Shown here piece after piece: positions 1 to 6,503 of a DNA stretch of 10,516 nt; the first letter of the stretch is position 1; each line of letters starts with the position of its first letter. A program made the translations under genes and the position numbers. Origin of the DNA: an uncultured Clostridia bacterium (lineage in GTDB: Bacteria; Bacillota; Clostridia; Christensenellales; Aristaeellaceae); assembly GCA_946534455.1 (NCBI GenBank), contig CAMNCR010000114.1:1-10516 (forward strand). Reading direction: 5' to 3'. The notes beneath the pieces are model-generated. The model did not search any database, was not told where the DNA came from, and was given only the letters and a program-made list of their open reading frames with translations.

Positions 1-36
1 CTGAGCGCAGGTATGAAAACAGGCCCTGATTTCAAC

Positions 37-65
37 TTGAAAAGCCGTTGTGCCTCCCGTATCAT
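37..65 (+). promoter_or_regulatory. Sigma-A type promoter of the MerR-like gene
   Basis: TTGAAA (37-42) and TATCAT (60-65) are separated by 17 bases, each one mismatch from consensus. Transcription would start near 72, leaving a leader of about 45 bases before the ATG at 117. This argues against the upstream in-frame codon at 48, which lies inside the promoter. CCCTGAT (24-30) and ATCAGGG (70-76) form an inverted repeat that brackets the promoter. Confidence 0.6.
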
Positions 66-116
66 TTGGATCAGGGAAAGGCCTGCCCGAATTTTAAACA
101 GAAGGATGGGATACGA

Positions 117-545
117 ATGGCTTACAGTCTGAATCAGGTCGCCATGATCACGGGGCTGACCACCCGAACCCTCAGAAATCATCTGAAGCAGGGACTGCTG
201 CAGGGGGAAAAAGTGCAGGGAAACTGGAGCTTCTCCGAGGAAGCGCTGGATGCCTATATCGCGGAGCCGTCTGTCAAACAGGCGATCCTTGCCAGGCAGC
301 ACGCCGTTGTCTATGACTTTCTCGCGGATCCGTTTAAAAAGGAAAACCGGGCCTGCACCATTCTGGACTGCCCGGTATCCGCGGCGGAGGCCCTGGCCGT
401 CGCGCAGTTCTTCGGGGCGGAGATCTCGGCCCACGGACAGGACATCGAGTTCCGGTATATCCAGGAAAAGCATTACGCCCGGTTCATTCTGGCCGGCGCC
501 GAGGCGCAGGTTCGCGCGCTCATGAAGGCCTACTACGAGCGGTAA
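117..545 (+). CDS. MerR/excisionase-type helix-turn-helix protein
   Basis: A 142-residue, probably DNA-binding, cytoplasmic protein. Residues 1-50 form a winged helix-turn-helix of the MerR/HTH_17 type: YSLNQVAMITGLTTRTLRNH contains the recognition helix, followed by a wing (GNWSFSEEALDAYI) typical of single-domain excisionase-like regulators. Residues 51-142 (helix around 52-75, then a mixed alpha/beta stretch ending ARFILAGAEAQVRALMKAYY) match no family I recognise and may bind a ligand or mediate dimerisation. The ATG at 117 is chosen because GAAGGA (101-106) lies 10 bases upstream and the promoter lies just before it. A longer frame open from 48 is judged untranslated. The gene converges on the rhomboid gene, with only 6 bases between the stops and no terminator hairpin there. 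Its targets cannot be inferred from context. Confidence 0.8.
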   Translation: MAYSLNQVAMITGLTTRTLRNHLKQGLLQGEKVQGNWSFSEEALDAYIAEPSVKQAILARQHAVVYDFLADPFKKENRACTILDCPVSAAEALAVAQFFGAEISAHGQDIEFRYIQEKHYARFILAGAEAQVRALMKAYYER

Positions 546-551
546 TCTGCC

Positions 552-1142
552 CTATCTGTACGCGCTCCACCCATGGAGGGTTTTCCGGTTCAGCAGATAC
601 CCGGCGCCGGCGCCGACCAGGCCGCCCAGGACATGGGTCAGATTGGACACATTGTCCCGGACCGTAAGGCCGTCCCAGATCTGCTGTCCCAGATAGATCA
701 GGGCCACCAGAATCACCGTCAGGGGGATTTCCCCTTCCCGGAACTCCGTGAAGGACGTCAGCAGAATAAAGGCGAAGGCGACGCCGCTGGCCCCCAGGAG
801 AATCGTTCTGGGAAAGAGCAGATTATGAATCACACCCGTGATCAGGGCGGTGACCGCGATCACGAGCAGCAGGTTTTTCCACCCGTACTTTTCCTCCAGC
901 GCCGGCCCCAGCAGCAGGATATAGGCCAGGTTGCCGACCAGGTGCGCCAGCCCGGCATGACCCAGCACGTGCGTAAAGAGGCGCAGATACATCAGCGGAT
1001 CGGTCAGCGGCGCGGCGTGGGTCGAGAAAAGAAGCGCCGTGGCCGATTCCCCCGTCACGCTTCCCAGCAGCGTCGCCGCCGCGCATGCCAGCGAAAATCC
1101 AAGCACCAGCGGTGAATTGAAAGAGATCTTCAGCTTCCTCAC
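552..1142 (-). CDS. Rhomboid family intramembrane serine protease
   Basis: A polytopic membrane protease of about 196 residues that would cleave substrates within or next to the membrane. Counting from the GTG at 1142, the family landmarks are all present. HVLGHAGLAHLVGNL carries the conserved His and Asn residues (His62, His67, Asn71). GASG holds the catalytic Ser119. The catalytic His170 lies in NLTHVLGGLVG. About six hydrophobic segments are visible, the first at 11-29. Start choice: GGGGAGG lies 11 bases before this GTG, and the encoded MRKLKISFNSP matches how I recall clostridial homologues beginning. An upstream ATG pair at 1202 would add 20 polar residues, has no ribosome binding site, and overlaps a likely -10 element. 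The gene appears to be monocistronic. Its substrate is unknown. Confidence 0.88.
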   Translation of the reverse strand: MRKLKISFNSPLVLGFSLACAAATLLGSVTGESATALLFSTHAAPLTDPLMYLRLFTHVLGHAGLAHLVGNLAYILLLGPALEEKYGWKNLLLVIAVTALITGVIHNLLFPRTILLGASGVAFAFILLTSFTEFREGEIPLTVILVALIYLGQQIWDGLTVRDNVSNLTHVLGGLVGAGAGYLLNRKTLHGWSAYR

Positions 1143-1200
1143 AGTTTTTCGTACCTCCCCGGGCTGTCCTTCTGATGGATCGGCGATCTGTCTGTTCATC

Positions 1201-1206
1201 ATGATA
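1201..1206 (-). promoter_or_regulatory. Possible -10 element for the rhomboid gene
   Basis: Reading the minus strand, TATCAT (one mismatch from TATAAT) lies about 60 bases upstream of the GTG at 1142. No good -35 sits 17 bases further up. The nearest resemblance, TTGGCT inside the T-tract of the preceding terminator, is too far from this hexamer but 18 bases from an overlapping TATGGT. This is a weak call. Confidence 0.3.
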
Positions 1207-1234
1207 CCATATCGGGCAGCAGCCTGCCACAGCC

Positions 1235-1278
1235 AAAAACATCCGGGGGACAGGTCTGCCGTGACCTGTCCCCCGGAT
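1235..1278 (-). terminator. Intrinsic terminator of the ABC operon
   Basis: A perfect 16-bp inverted repeat pairs 1241-1256 with 1263-1278 around a 6-base loop (TGCCGT in plus-strand reading). In the minus-strand transcript it is followed by GTTTTTGG. It lies 38 bases beyond the stop of the ABC permease and upstream of the rhomboid gene, so it separates the two leftward transcripts. Confidence 0.85.
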
Positions 1279-1316
1279 TCTCTGTCCGTCCCTGCGGCAC
1301 TTCGCCGCGGCAGCGC

Positions 1317-2084
1317 TCATTCAGGCTGCTGCTTTTTCAGCGCGCGCACCCCGCGGCCCAGCAGCCCCGGCAGCTCGCTGACCAGGAGCACCAGCAGGAT
1401 CATGATCAGCGCATAGGCGTAGATTTCGCTGTATTCGCTGAAATAGGCGCTGGTATAGATCGCCTTTCCCAGCGAGTTCCGGGTCTGCACCAGGTATTCC
1501 GTCGTCACCACCAGCTTGATGCCCATGCCCACCGCGCTCTCAAACGCCTGCCGGAGATAGCCGGCCATCAGGGGCAGATAGACATGCCAGAGCACCCGGC
1601 CGTTCAGCGGGCTGTTCAGGCGGTAGACATCCTTCAGCTCCGGATCAATCCGCAGGCAACCCTCGCAGGCCGCCTCGCTGATCAGCGGCACCAGCATGAT
1701 GACGGAGGCGATCAGCGGCACCTGCTCATACTTCACCAGCACCATGGTGATCACGATCAGAACGATCATCGGGGTCGAGCGGAGAAAGATCATGGTCGGC
1801 CGCATCAGCAGCCGGAAAAACCGGTTCAGCCCCTCGAGAAGACCGATGGCGATCCCCAGCACCGTGGAGATCGCCATGACTTCGACCAGGTGGCGCAGCG
1901 TAACGCCGATCTTCTGCCAGGTGGATCCTGTACCCAGCAGGCGAACGAAGGCGCGGAGAATCTCCGGCACAGCCGGAAAAACGATCCCGTCGCCCTTCAT
2001 CCAGCCCGCCGCCTGCACCAGGCAGCCGATCAGGATCACCCCCAGGCACAGAGCCAGCGCATCCTTCGCCTTATTCCGCGCCAT
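1317..2084 (-). CDS. ABC transporter permease, SsuC/TauC-like
   Basis: A membrane permease of about 255 residues resembling the BPD-type permeases of nitrate, sulfonate, taurine or pyrimidine-precursor importers. About six hydrophobic segments are visible, for example 10-26, 66-86, 105-120, 122-140, 185-200 and 222-240. The cytoplasmic EAA loop aligns at residues 152-171 (start DVYRLNSPLNG, end VYLP). It is degenerate: Asp-Val-Tyr replaces Glu-Ala-Ala, and Ser replaces the usual Gly. The ATG at 2084 overlaps the end of the substrate-binding protein gene by 14 bases, indicating translational coupling. An in-frame ATG at 2096 and a TTG at 2117 are alternatives. It is the last gene of its operon and a strong terminator follows. 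The expected partner ATPase is not encoded in this window. The substrate cannot be told from sequence. Confidence 0.82.
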   Translation of the reverse strand: MARNKAKDALALCLGVILIGCLVQAAGWMKGDGIVFPAVPEILRAFVRLLGTGSTWQKIGVTLRHLVEVMAISTVLGIAIGLLEGLNRFFRLLMRPTMIFLRSTPMIVLIVITMVLVKYEQVPLIASVIMLVPLISEAACEGCLRIDPELKDVYRLNSPLNGRVLWHVYLPLMAGYLRQAFESAVGMGIKLVVTTEYLVQTRNSLGKAIYTSAYFSEYSEIYAYALIMILLVLLVSELPGLLGRGVRALKKQQPE

Positions 2085-2997
2085 AGTAGAAATCATCCGC
2101 CGGCAGCTCTCCGCCAAACTGGCTCAGATCCACCGAGGCCGTTTCCTCAATCTGCTCTCTGGCCTCCTGCGCGCCGACGAAGCGGATCGCGCAGTGCGGA
2201 ATCGCCGCGGCAGCCACCTTCGCGTTCGGCAGAATTTCCAGCGCGGCCGCCGCTTCCGCTACGGCTTCCACATCGCTGGTGCAGCGTTCCGCCGCGGCAG
2301 CAGCCGCCTCCAGGAAAGCCGCCACCAGCTGCGGATCCTTCTCCAGGGTTTCCGCGTTGACGAACAGCGCCGCCTGAGCATAGCCGTCCCGGCCCGTAGC
2401 CGCCTTGTACAGATCGTTCAGCGCGCAGCTGCCGATCTTGTCATTCTTCATGCGCGCCGCCGTCAGCGCGGGCTCCGCCGTCAGCACGATCGCTTCCGCG
2501 TCCGTCAGCAGCAGGCTCTGGGTCTCCGCGGCGCTGGCCAGATAGTTCACCGTCTCCGGCACGATGCCGTTCTGCTCGAGGGCATAGAGGGCGATGGAGG
2601 CATTGATCGTGTTCTCCCCGAAGAGGGTCACCGCGGCGCCGTTCATGTCCTCCGGCTTGAAGTCCTCCTTCTGAGAGGCGAAGTAGAGATTGCCCCAGGC
2701 CACCACGCCGCCCAGCTTATAGGTGGATTTTCCGGCCTTGTAGAGCTTCGCGCCGGCGTTCAGCGGCGCAATGATGAAATCCGCGGTCGCGTTGGCAAAT
2801 TCAGCGGTAATGGTATCCGCGGCCACAAAGGTATACTGCTCCGGATGCTCCGCCGCCAGGGTCGCCAGGGCCAGCGCGGGCGCGCCGCCCGGGCAGGAGA
2901 CCTTCACGCCGGAAAGATCAGCGGCCTCGCCGCCGGCAAAGGCGCACAGGGACAGCGTCAGGGCAAAGCAAAGCAGCATCGTCAGAAGTTTTTTCAT
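2071..2997 (-). CDS. ABC transporter substrate-binding protein, NMT1/TauA-like
   Basis: A secreted binding protein of 308 residues that would present a small molecule to the adjacent permease. The N-terminus (MKKLLTMLLCFALTLSLCAF) is a signal peptide, with probable cleavage after AFA at about residue 21. No proper lipobox is seen, since LSLC has Leu before Cys, so how it stays at the surface is unclear. The body has the pattern of type-II periplasmic-binding folds, for example ADFIIAPLNAGAKLY and an internal WGNLYFAS strand. Residues around 240-270 are very Ala-rich. The ATG at 2997 is preceded by AGGAGG at 9 bases. A longer frame to 3054 would run through a hairpin and is rejected. The gene overlaps the permease by 14 bases and lies downstream of the DUF1622 gene. 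The family assignment is moderate and the ligand is unknown. Confidence 0.78.
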   Translation of the reverse strand: MKKLLTMLLCFALTLSLCAFAGGEAADLSGVKVSCPGGAPALALATLAAEHPEQYTFVAADTITAEFANATADFIIAPLNAGAKLYKAGKSTYKLGGVVAWGNLYFASQKEDFKPEDMNGAAVTLFGENTINASIALYALEQNGIVPETVNYLASAAETQSLLLTDAEAIVLTAEPALTAARMKNDKIGSCALNDLYKAATGRDGYAQAALFVNAETLEKDPQLVAAFLEAAAAAAERCTSDVEAVAEAAAALEILPNAKVAAAAIPHCAIRFVGAQEAREQIEETASVDLSQFGGELPADDFYYGAE

Positions 2998-3030
2998 TTT
3001 GGGGTTCCTCCTATCATCATAATTGATTGT

Positions 3031-3069
3031 CTCCGGCTTCGCCGCGCAGAACACGCGGCGAAGCCGGAG
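3031..3069 (-). repeat. Perfect 16-bp inverted repeat between operon genes
   Basis: Positions 3031-3046 and 3054-3069 are perfect reverse complements (CTCCGGCTTCGCCGCG and its complement) with a 7-base loop. The repeat lies between the DUF1622 stop (3112) and the substrate-binding protein start (2997). No T-tract follows on either strand, so it is not a standard intrinsic terminator. It could stabilise or process the downstream mRNA, or be a protein-binding site. Confidence 0.8.
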
Positions 3070-3111
3070 GAGTCATCCGTTCAATCCGGCGCTGGCGCGC
3101 AGGGGCTGCGT

Positions 3112-3450
3112 TCAGCCCTGCCGCTCCTTCTCCTCCCGGATTTCCTCCCGGTTTTCCCATTTCACCAGGATGGTCACCGCGGCGCGCATCAGCAGAATGG
3201 CGCAGGTCATGCCAATATCCGTCCAGCCCGGCGCCACAATCGTCTTAAGCACCTCGCTGCCCAGCAGAAAGCTGAGGCCGCTGGTCACGCCCTCCGTCAG
3301 CGCTTCATGACCCGCCTTCTTTTTCCGCTGCAGCATGCGCACCACGGCCAGGGCGGAATAGCCGATGATGATCAGCGCGCCAACCGCCTCCAGCACCAGA
3401 ATCGCATAGCGTACCACCAGCTGAAAAGCCTGCTCCGCCACCTCGTACAC
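3112..3450 (-). CDS. DUF1622 family membrane protein
   Basis: A small integral membrane protein of 112 residues from a family of unknown function (DUF1622). Hydrophobic helices are visible at about 11-39 and 78-96. A conserved-looking core, SGLSFLLGSEVLKTI (57-71), precedes a W-x-DIG turn and an Arg-bearing helix (LLMRAAVTIL), an order I recognise from this family. The C-terminal tail from about 98 is highly charged (ENREEIREEKERQG). The start is the GTG at 3450, because the ribosome binding site AGGAGGTGA (3456-3464) ends 5 bases before it. The GTG at 3459 overlaps that site and is too close. It is first in the operon with an ABC binding protein and permease, behind a clear promoter. Linkage to a transporter is interesting, but a role in transport is only inference. 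Confidence 0.82.
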   Translation of the reverse strand: MYEVAEQAFQLVVRYAILVLEAVGALIIIGYSALAVVRMLQRKKKAGHEALTEGVTSGLSFLLGSEVLKTIVAPGWTDIGMTCAILLMRAAVTILVKWENREEIREEKERQG

Positions 3451-3455
3451 GGCGG

Positions 3456-3464
3456 TCACCTCCT
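3456..3464 (-). promoter_or_regulatory. Full-length Shine-Dalgarno of the DUF1622 gene
   Basis: AGGAGGTGA on the minus strand matches the full anti-Shine-Dalgarno tail of 16S rRNA. It fixes the GTG at 3450, with 5 bases between, as the start instead of the GTG at 3459. Confidence 0.75.
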
Positions 3465-3486
3465 GCTCCGTCCTCTGTCTCCGTGC

Positions 3487-3515
3487 ATTATAATCGTTTT
3501 TTGCGGCACAGACAA
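3487..3515 (-). promoter_or_regulatory. Sigma-A promoter of the DUF1622-ABC operon
   Basis: On the minus strand TTGTCT (3515-3510) and a perfect TATAAT (3492-3487) are 17 bases apart, with an A-rich spacer. Transcription would start near 3480, giving a leader of about 30 bases before the GTG at 3450. No further promoter is visible before the substrate-binding protein gene, so the three genes are probably one transcript. Confidence 0.8.
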
Positions 3516-3590
3516 GCCTGGAATGCTTCCCCCCGGAAAAGAAAAGAGGCGGCCGGTGCAGAGGCTCCCCCCTTCCGCCTCAGGAAGGCA

Positions 3591-3619
3591 TTGTCTTCGC
3601 TGCCTGATTATGCTATGAT
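3591..3619 (+). promoter_or_regulatory. Sigma-A promoter of the diguanylate cyclase gene
   Basis: TTGTCT (3591-3596) and TATGAT (3614-3619) are separated by exactly 17 bases. The start of transcription would be near 3626, leaving a leader of about 34 bases to the ATG at 3660. The -35 hexamer is identical to that of the divergent promoter. The 75 bases between the two -35 boxes hold only a weak inverted repeat (GAGGCGG at 3546, CCGCCTC at 3575). Confidence 0.75.
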
Positions 3620-3659
3620 AAATGCGACTATGCAATCAATGCATCCGGAGACAGGAATC

Positions 3660-5417
3660 ATGCTGAACACGCACATTATGGAGCTTCTCATTGCCGGAAA
3701 CGATCATCGCGTGCTCTCCGCCAACGCGGAAGCCTGGTCGCTGGTGAATAACAATATTTTTCTGCCCATGGAGCATTTCCTGTCCCAGGACAGCAGGGAA
3801 GCTTTCTGCGCGCGCCTTTCCCGCGGTCAGGACGGATGGTTTCCGGTATTTTTTCAATCTGCGCCGGATCACCCCTATCTGATGCGGATTGAGCATCCGG
3901 GGGAGGGCGATGACGCCTCCCGGATGATCCGTCTGGTTCTGATCCAGTCGGATCAGGTGATTTCGGAGTTTCTGCTCCTCAATGCGCAGCTGTCCACCAT
4001 GGAGGCCATGCTGTCCCTGTCCGAGGATGTGTTCTTTGAATATGATCCCGAGGCCAGAACGCTGTCCCTGCTGAACACGGCCCAGAGCCGGTATACCGCG
4101 GGCGTCCGTCCCTTCGATCCGTTCTGCGAGGAGCTCCGCGCCCAGTGCGCCGAGGCGGGCCTTCCGGAGCTGGAAACCTTCGTGGCGCATCTGGAGAACG
4201 GCTCTCCGCGCTTTCTGGTCACAATCCCGCAGAACCTGTTCAACAGCGACCCCTCCATCCCCTGCACGATGATCCGCGGGGTCCTCACCCGCCGCCGGGA
4301 CGACCGCCGCACGGTGGTCGGCGTCATCCATCCGCAGCGCGCCAGAGGCCATGAGGATCCCGCTCAGACCTATGACCCGCTGACCGGCCTGTACACGAAG
4401 GATCATATCACCCGCCTGGCGGTCAACCGGATCGATCAGCTTCATGCCCAGGGCACGACCCTCGCCATCGTCGATATCGACTACTTCAAGCACGCGAACG
4501 ATGCCTACGGCCATCAGTTTGGCGATCAGGTGCTCCGGGAGGCCGCCGCCATCATGGAGACCACCATCGGCAACCGGGGCATCATCGGCCGGATCGGCGG
4601 GGATGAGTTCCTGATTGTTTTCTACCGGATCTCGCTGGAGGATCTCCGCGCGCACCTGCGGAGCATCAAGAGCCTGATCAGCTCCGCCTTCCCCGATCGG
4701 GGACCCCGTCCGGATATGCCCATCACCGTCTCCATCGGCGCGGCCTCGTATCCGGGGGACGCCGCATGCTATCAGGATGTGTTCACCATTGCGGACTACT
4801 GCCTCTATCTGGCCAAGCAGAAGGGGCGCAACCGGTATGTTCACTATACCACGGAAAAGCATCCGCCCCTGGAGGAAATCCGGAAGATTCAGGCAGGCGG
4901 CGAACGCAACCTCATCTACGGCCGGGATGATCTTCCCCTGGGGGACGTGATCGTCCAGCTGCAGTATCTGATTCGCTACGGAAGCACGCCGCCTCCGCTG
5001 AGCTCGGTGCTCAACGAGTTCGCCTTCCGTTTCCAGATTCCGCTGGTGCTGCTGGGCGGCGGATCGCCCATCCGGCCGCTGCTGGCCTCCGGCGATCAGC
5101 GGTCCGACGGCGAAGCCGTCTGGGAAACGGTTCAGCCCTATCTGTTTCAGCCCCTTTCCTTCGCCCAGGGAGCCTTCCACGGCATGACCATCTTCAACCA
5201 GATTCCCCAGCTGAACGGGGACGCGGCGCCCTTCCGCGATGCCATGCTCAGCCGCGATGTGCAGGCGGCAATCTTCTGCCCCTTCACGGACCGGAACGGG
5301 CACATCGCCGTGCTGGTGCTTGCCTCACTGCACAGGCCGGTTTTCTGGAACGAGCAGCATCTGCCCTATTACCGTCTGATGATCGACATGCTTGCCCAGT
5401 ATGTCATCGGAGAGTAG
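3660..5417 (+). CDS. Sensor diguanylate cyclase (PAS-like, GGDEF, GAF-like)
   Basis: Predicted to make cyclic di-GMP from two GTP; 585 residues, no membrane segment, so probably cytoplasmic. Residues 5-100 and about 110-225 look like two PAS-type sensor modules, though sequence support is weak. The GGDEF domain spans about 237-395. It starts TYDPLTGLY, has the metal-binding DIDYFKHANDAYGH loop, an intact GGDEF signature at 313-317, and ends LAKQKGRNRY. The inhibitory RxxD site normally just upstream is absent (GNRG instead), so product inhibition by that route is unlikely. Residues about 400-585 resemble a GAF domain, an unusual position after the cyclase. The ATG at 3660 has GGAG 9 bases upstream and lies just after the promoter. 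An open frame from a GTG at 3483 overlaps both promoters and is rejected. The gene is divergent from the ABC operon and is transcribed alone. Confidence 0.87.
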   Translation: MLNTHIMELLIAGNDHRVLSANAEAWSLVNNNIFLPMEHFLSQDSREAFCARLSRGQDGWFPVFFQSAPDHPYLMRIEHPGEGDDASRMIRLVLIQSDQVISEFLLLNAQLSTMEAMLSLSEDVFFEYDPEARTLSLLNTAQSRYTAGVRPFDPFCEELRAQCAEAGLPELETFVAHLENGSPRFLVTIPQNLFNSDPSIPCTMIRGVLTRRRDDRRTVVGVIHPQRARGHEDPAQTYDPLTGLYTKDHITRLAVNRIDQLHAQGTTLAIVDIDYFKHANDAYGHQFGDQVLREAAAIMETTIGNRGIIGRIGGDEFLIVFYRISLEDLRAHLRSIKSLISSAFPDRGPRPDMPITVSIGAASYPGDAACYQDVFTIADYCLYLAKQKGRNRYVHYTTEKHPPLEEIRKIQAGGERNLIYGRDDLPLGDVIVQLQYLIRYGSTPPPLSSVLNEFAFRFQIPLVLLGGGSPIRPLLASGDQRSDGEAVWETVQPYLFQPLSFAQGAFHGMTIFNQIPQLNGDAAPFRDAMLSRDVQAAIFCPFTDRNGHIAVLVLASLHRPVFWNEQHLPYYRLMIDMLAQYVIGE

Positions 5418-5421
5418 CCGC

Positions 5422-5451
5422 AAAAAGAGCCATCCGCCTTTCGGATGGCTC
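5422..5451 (-). terminator. Intrinsic terminator, mainly for the cupin operon
   Basis: GAGCCATCCG (5427-5436) pairs perfectly with CGGATGGCTC (5442-5451) around a 5-base loop. On the minus strand the stem is followed by TTTTTG, so it terminates the leftward cupin transcript. On the plus strand it lies 9 bases after the cyclase stop but has only a weak T-run (CTTCG), so it may work in both directions with unequal strength. Confidence 0.85.
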
Positions 5452-5469
5452 CTTCGCGCTCAGGGCGGG

Positions 5470-5802
5470 TCACTTCACAAAGTCCTCCCGCGCGGGGGTG
5501 AAGATGTCCAGCAGCATGCCTGCCTCCACGCAGACCGTGCCGTGAACCAGGCCGCCGGGAACGATGATCGAATCCCCGGGCATCAGCTCCGTGGTTTCTC
5601 CCTCCACCGTATAGAGGAATTTGCCGCTGAGCACATAGCTGCACTGCACGTGGGGATGCGTGTGAGGCGCTCCCTCCGTGCCCTTGTCAAATCCAACCTC
5701 CACCGCCATCAGCTGATCGTTCCACGCCAGCACCCGGCGGGTGTTGCCGCCGCCCAGATCCTGCAGAGAGGTTTCCCCGTGATGCCTGACAATTCCCTTC
5801 AT
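5470..5802 (-). CDS. KdgF-like cupin, uronate linearisation
   Basis: A single-domain cupin of 110 residues. Motif 1 is PHTHPHVQCSYVLSG, with likely metal ligands His47, His49 and Gln53. Motif 2 is MPGDSIIVPGGLVHG, with His87. A His-His-Gln-His set, this length, and the C-terminal LDIFTPAREDF resemble KdgF, which converts 4,5-unsaturated uronates from pectin or alginate lysis into their linear keto forms. The uxaC gene and a uronate-type TRAP system nearby fit that role. The ATG at 5802 has GGAGG 10 bases upstream; a frame extending to 5829 would overlap the preceding gene's stop and lacks a site. It is the second gene of an operon, 23 bases after the YcxB-like gene. Many small cupins look alike, so a sugar-binding or other cupin remains possible. 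Confidence 0.75.
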   Translation of the reverse strand: MKGIVRHHGETSLQDLGGGNTRRVLAWNDQLMAVEVGFDKGTEGAPHTHPHVQCSYVLSGKFLYTVEGETTELMPGDSIIVPGGLVHGTVCVEAGMLLDIFTPAREDFVK

Positions 5803-5825
5803 GATCCCCGTTCCTCCTTCAGATT

Positions 5826-6389
5826 TCAAGCCCTGGGCCTGTTAGCCAGCAGGGTTTTTTTACATTTGCTCTTTCCCATGCCCCGGTAGATGGTTTCCCA
5901 CACCCGGGCATCCGAGGCGCTGCTCTGCCCGTCGGGAATCAGATAGGCCCGGACCGGGCTGGCGTACAGATAGACGCATCCCCGCGCCCGGTAGGCCTGC
6001 GCCGCCTCTCCCCAGGGGAGCGTCACCGCCTCCCCCGCCTTCTGATCGTTCACGACGGTGAAATCCCGGCTGCGCAGCGTGACGGTGTACACCCGGCGCC
6101 CTTCCCTGCCCAGCTTCCATTTCTCCGCCTGGACGTTGACCTGGGACAGGAACATGCCGATGTACACGATGGGCAGGCCCAGCCCCACCGCCAGCAGCAC
6201 CGCCGCGATCATGCCGGACTGCGGTTTGCGCGCCAGCAGCGCGACAAAGGCGAAGGCGCAGAGGATCAGCGCAAACACTGCGGGCTTCACCCAGCGCTTC
6301 CGCAGGCGCAGCATATCAAAGCGCGCAAAGCGCCGAAAGGTCTTCTCATTCAGCTTGACGGGAATCACGATGTCCTGTCCTGATGCCAT
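5826..6389 (-). CDS. YcxB-like two-helix membrane protein
   Basis: A membrane protein of 187 residues with no known biochemical role. Two hydrophobic helices lie at about 33-53 and 58-82, joined by a short loop, so both termini probably face the cytoplasm. The C-terminal part has the alternating strand pattern of YcxB-like domains: RRVYTVTLRSRDFTVVND, then a polar loop, then a Trp (LPWGEAAQAYRARGCVYLYA) and a final pattern of aliphatic residues (AYLIPDG). The ATG at 6389 follows GGAGG by 7 bases. It is first in the operon with the cupin, behind a strong promoter and an approximately 80-base leader. The link to uronate metabolism is by position only. Confidence 0.72.
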   Translation of the reverse strand: MASGQDIVIPVKLNEKTFRRFARFDMLRLRKRWVKPAVFALILCAFAFVALLARKPQSGMIAAVLLAVGLGLPIVYIGMFLSQVNVQAEKWKLGREGRRVYTVTLRSRDFTVVNDQKAGEAVTLPWGEAAQAYRARGCVYLYASPVRAYLIPDGQSSASDARVWETIYRGMGKSKCKKTLLANRPRA

Positions 6390-6475
6390 CGGTCATCCTC
6401 CTTTTTCCTGATCCGCATCTCATTTTTTGTCCCGTCCCGCGGCATCCGCTCCCGGCCCGGGACATGATCAGACTC

Positions 6476-6503
6476 ATTATAGCAGTCCGCCCCCGCCTGT
6501 CAA
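6476..6503 (-). promoter_or_regulatory. Near-consensus sigma-A promoter of the YcxB-cupin operon
   Basis: On the minus strand a perfect TTGACA (6503-6498) and a perfect TATAAT (6481-6476) are 16 bases apart. Transcription would start near 6469, giving an approximately 80-base leader. That leader contains GTCCCG/CGGGAC repeats (6429-6434 and 6457-6462) that could form a GC-rich hairpin. The hairpin is followed by A residues in the transcript, so it is not a terminator. Confidence 0.85.

Noticed and set aside
3546..3581. GAGGCGG/CCGCCTC inverted repeat between the divergent promoters
   Set aside because: Only 7 bp with a 22-base loop; expected by chance in GC-rich DNA.
1696..3618. Very long plus-strand open frame opposite the ABC operon
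   Set aside because: It is antisense to three well-supported genes; the product is Arg/His/Gln-rich, typical of the shadow frame of a GC-rich coding strand.
3636..5303. 555-codon minus-strand frame opposite the diguanylate cyclase
   Set aside because: The plus strand has a clear GGDEF domain in this region, and the antisense product shows no family pattern.
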